A stretch of 64,000 nt of DNA from Watersipora subatra (taxonomy: Eukaryota > Bryozoa > Gymnolaemata > Cheilostomatida > Watersiporidae). The stretch is taken from assembly GCF_963576615.1 (NCBI RefSeq), contig NC_088712.1, positions 28,797,870-28,861,869 of the forward strand. The letters run 5' to 3'. The number at the start of each line of letters is the position of its first letter. The first letter of the stretch is position 1. The notes under the pieces are model-generated. The model was not told the origin of the DNA and searched no databases. It saw only the letters and a program-made list of their open reading frames with translations. Below are positions 38,265-64,000 of the stretch, one piece after another. The position numbers and the translations under genes are program-made.

Positions 38265-39182
38265 AACAAAATGATATGATGATCTGTACACGTATACTTA
38301 TGATTGTTAAGTAAAGACAAATGCAAATACACAAAATGATATGATGATCTGTACACGTATACCTATGATTGTTAAGTAAAGACAAATGCAAATATACAAA
38401 ATGATATGATGATCTGTACACGTATCTTTATGATTGTTAAGTAAAGACAAATGCAAATATACAAAATGATATAATGATCTGTACACGTATACTTATGATT
38501 GTTAAGTAAAGACAAATGCAAATATACGAAATGATATAATGATCTGTACACGTATACTTATGATTGTTAAGTAAAGACAAATGCAAATATAAGAAATGAT
38601 ATGATGATCTGTACACGTATACTTATGATTGTTAAGTAAAGGCAAATGCAAATATACGAAATGATATAATGATCTGTACACGTATACGTATGATTGTTAA
38701 GTAAAGACAAATGCAAATATAAGAAATGATATGATGATCTGTACATGTATCCTTATGATTGTTAAGTAAAGACAAATGCAAATATACAAAATGATATGAT
38801 GATCCGTACATGTATACTTATGATTGTTAAGTAAAAACAAATGCAAATATACAAAATGATATGATGATCTGTACATGTATCCTTATGATTGTTAAGTGAA
38901 GACAAGTGCAAATACACAAAATGATATGATGATCTGTACACGTATCCTTATGATTGTTAGGTAAAGACAAATGCAAATATACAAAATGATATGATGATCT
39001 GTACACGTATACTTATGATTGTTAAGTAAAGACAAAATCAGATACACAAAATGATATGATGATCTGTACATGTATACTTACATGTATGATTGTTAAGTAA
39101 AGACAAATGCAAATATACAAAATGATATGATGGTCTGTACATGTATACTTATGATTGTTAAGTAAAAACAAATGCAAATAAA
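38265..39182. repeat. 65-bp satellite array, 14 copies
   Basis: The landmark gatctgtac occurs at 38281, 38346, 38411, 38476 and so on in exact 65-bp steps to 39061. The last unit gained a 5-bp insertion. Units contain gtacacgtat and cttatgattgttaagtaaag. Confidence 0.95.
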
Positions 39183-40460
39183 AGTTCATCAGAAACTAAA
39201 ATTGTTGAAGCAGGAAGCACGCAAGTTTATAAAATACAGCTGGTATAGCAGCAAATCGTGGACAATACCTATTGGTGCCTTAGCTAAGTAAAATTTAATT
39301 TGTAGTGGAATTTTTTAGTTACAATAGCCCTATGCTTTGGCCTCTCAACTTATGAACTAAAAAATTGTTAAACAGCAGAACAACCTGTTTATTAAACTTT
39401 TAAACTAATCAAATAGTTATACAATATTGAGTTGGACAAGCAATCACGTGTTTTGCAAATTGCAGTAAAACGAGAGTTGTCTACTCGGATTATTATGAAT
39501 GAATAAACTTGAGATTTTGTGTTAAATTGTTTGTCATGCACATTTGCTTGTGCAACTTTAAGCTACAGTAAAAACTACAATGTACCAAGCTGTCTGCTTG
39601 GATGGAAAACATTTTTGATTTTGTGATTCATAGCTAGCAATATAATGTTGTATGGGACATATCTTGGATTTGTTCACTGAAATAAATTTACTAACTGGGC
39701 AGTAGCTGATTGTTTATGAAACAGGTTGGAAACATGGCTAATAGTTTAGATAACAGACATCGTTAGTTGACTATGAAAGTAACTAAAAAATTCAAATATT
39801 GAGGAAAGAGGGTAATCCATGTGTACACGTGGGTTAACCCGCCATGTTTCACCGACTAGACAGTGGAGGAGTGGTAGGCTGTAAGTTTATATGTACTTAT
39901 TATGTACAGCATGGAAAGTATATTATAGGTTTAGAGTTTAACTCTGACGGTAATGAGGGCTCTGTGAAGATTATTGAATAACTTTAGAGTTAAAAACATC
40001 AAAAGTTAGTACGAAGTTATCAGTATTACTATTTGCCAGCAGCTTCTAAATATCTCTGACTTACCTAATTTACATAATTTCACTCAATTTTTTAAGCTTT
40101 TAGCAATAAAAATGTTTCAAGTAAATCTAAAATTAAAAGCATTTGAAAATATTTTACAGTTTGTCATAATCTATGTAGAGTTTAAGCTTGTCAAGACACT
40201 GCGTGGTTATAAAAAATATTTTAGATGGTGTCATGTGTGATTAAGACAAATCAGACATGATTTCAGTATATAGTACGGAGTACCCCTAATTATCTCCAGC
40301 TCTTCATGTTGAAAAGACTTTGTCTAGATTTGCAATGAACTGATTAAAACACAAACAATCAGTATAGAAAACTTCGTACATTAAATGAAACTACACTTAA
40401 CAAGAATTCAAAGCCCTTGTATTGGGGATACAACTCCTAAAATTCCATTTGTTATTATTT

Positions 40461-40498
40461 AGTTCTTATAGTTCTATGTGCATAGAACTATAAGAACT
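40461..40498. repeat. Perfect palindrome, 18-bp arms
   Basis: agttcttatagttctatg, two bases (tg), then the exact reverse complement catagaactataagaact. It can form a cruciform or RNA hairpin. No T-run follows it and its role is unknown. Confidence 0.85.
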
Positions 40499-41364
40499 TA
40501 AGGCTTAATTACATAGCGAATGGCATAAACGTCTTTTCTGCACGGCAAACATGGCTTTGTTTGAAAGACTAGTTCTGTGGCCTGTTCATCTTTCTGTTGC
40601 TTATGAAATATATTTAGCACTTGTTTATATCGGTCAGGACACTTTAAAATATTTGCTTGCCAACTATTAATACACGGTTTTCAGCAAAGCTAGAAAGTTG
40701 GAAAACGCACAGTAAATTGTACCTAATGTGACAAAAGATCAGCTTTTACAGGGTTTTAATTAGTTATGACCCTATTCAACAATCAAAGTTTTTTTTTAAA
40801 CATAAAAGTAGAGAGCTGAAGTGAACAGGTTTTGTGTATAATAAAAAATATGTCTAAATCACTTTAAAACCTCTAATGTAAGCAGTCTAAATAATATAGT
40901 TATATTCCATCTTACGATCGGTAAATTCTTAGACTTCAACATTTTGTAATAAAATAACATGGTTTTACAAAAACATGGAAGAATCACATAGGTTTAAATA
41001 AAAACCAACTTTCAAATAACATGTTGTTAAAAAGCCGTTTCACCGCAAAAAGCTGGTAAACGTTGCAAAAAGCTGACAGGTAATGTGAAATAACACACAG
41101 ACTTTTTAAACAATATAAAAATTGATATGTACATGTAATTGAGTATGCATTAGTTTGACTGATTTTAAAAATTTAATGAAATTCAAATTAAAACTATACA
41201 CATGAAAATAAGCTTTTAATTGTTTTTTATTTTTACTCTTTTTTTCAAATATATTACAACTTTGCTAAATCTATATTATTGGAGTGGGGTTTCAATTTGT
41301 TAAATGAGGAGTTGTATGCACAACACAGGGCCTCGCCCTCTTCGCTGCGGCGGGGAAGCTATTG

Positions 41365-41372
41365 TCACGTGA
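41365..41372 (+). promoter_or_regulatory. E-box in the alpha-actinin promoter/5' UTR region
   Basis: tcacgtga, an E-box (CACGTG) of the USF/MITF/MYC class, about 100 bp upstream of the start codon in a locally GC-richer stretch. No TATA box is evident. Use as a real site is inference. Confidence 0.3.
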
Positions 41373-41471
41373 TGAGTTTCTAACAAATCTTAAACCGGTA
41401 GAGCGGCTGTGGCTGACTAGTAGTCCACGTATTCTGGGCAAAGACGGCTACATTTTTCGAGAAAGGCCACC

Positions 41472-64000
<22,529 letters not shown>

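Larger units (their letters stand above)
35999..41471. other. Intergenic region between gene B and alpha-actinin
   Basis: 5.5 kb. Holds the composite repeat at 36635-37035, a 34-bp repeat at 37772-37880, the 65-bp satellite at 38265-39182 and a palindrome at 40461-40498. I see nothing in 37.05-37.69 or 39.2-40.4 kb. The alpha-actinin promoter and 5' UTR should fall within about 41.2-41.47 kb. Confidence 0.55.

Overview
The window is animal nuclear DNA. It is AT-rich, with short exons split by long introns that follow GT-AG rules, vertebrate-style alpha-actinin exons, tRNA-derived SINE-like repeats, terminal-inverted-repeat elements and many minisatellites. I would guess an invertebrate, perhaps lophotrochozoan, but the sequence does not settle the phylum. 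All three genes found lie on the + strand.

Region 1 (1-4.2 kb): two exons of a small Gln/Pro/Met/Gly-rich protein, either a 100-residue protein or the C-terminus of a longer one. Its probable 3' UTR carries a 15-bp minisatellite. Region 2 (4.2-6.07 kb): intergenic, little recognised.

Region 3 (6.07-36 kb): one 16-exon gene, assembled here by matching splice sites and codon phase. All 15 junctions keep frame and give a 619-residue, charged, mostly helical-looking protein that I do not recognise. Its introns hold an intact, young Ty3/Gypsy LTR retrotransposon (9066-13472, TSD AGTTG), foldback/MITE elements (6.9, 8.3, 30.5 kb), a LINE reverse-transcriptase tail (27.85 kb), SINE-like repeats, a roughly 600-bp purine tract and several minisatellites.

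Region 4 (36-41.4 kb): intergenic, with a SINE-like composite repeat, a 34-bp repeat, a 14-copy 65-bp satellite and a perfect 18-bp-arm palindrome.

Region 5 (41.47 kb to the window end): the 5' part of an alpha-actinin gene, covering the N-terminus and both calponin-homology domains of the actin-binding region. The spectrin repeats and EF hands must lie beyond the window. Two consecutive CH2 exons are each present twice (5a/5b, then 6a/6b). The copies of each pair have identical length and phase, and neither length is a multiple of three, so including both copies would break the frame. This predicts two sets of mutually exclusive exons and four possible actin-binding domains. It is the most interesting feature of the window, together with the unrecognised 16-exon gene.
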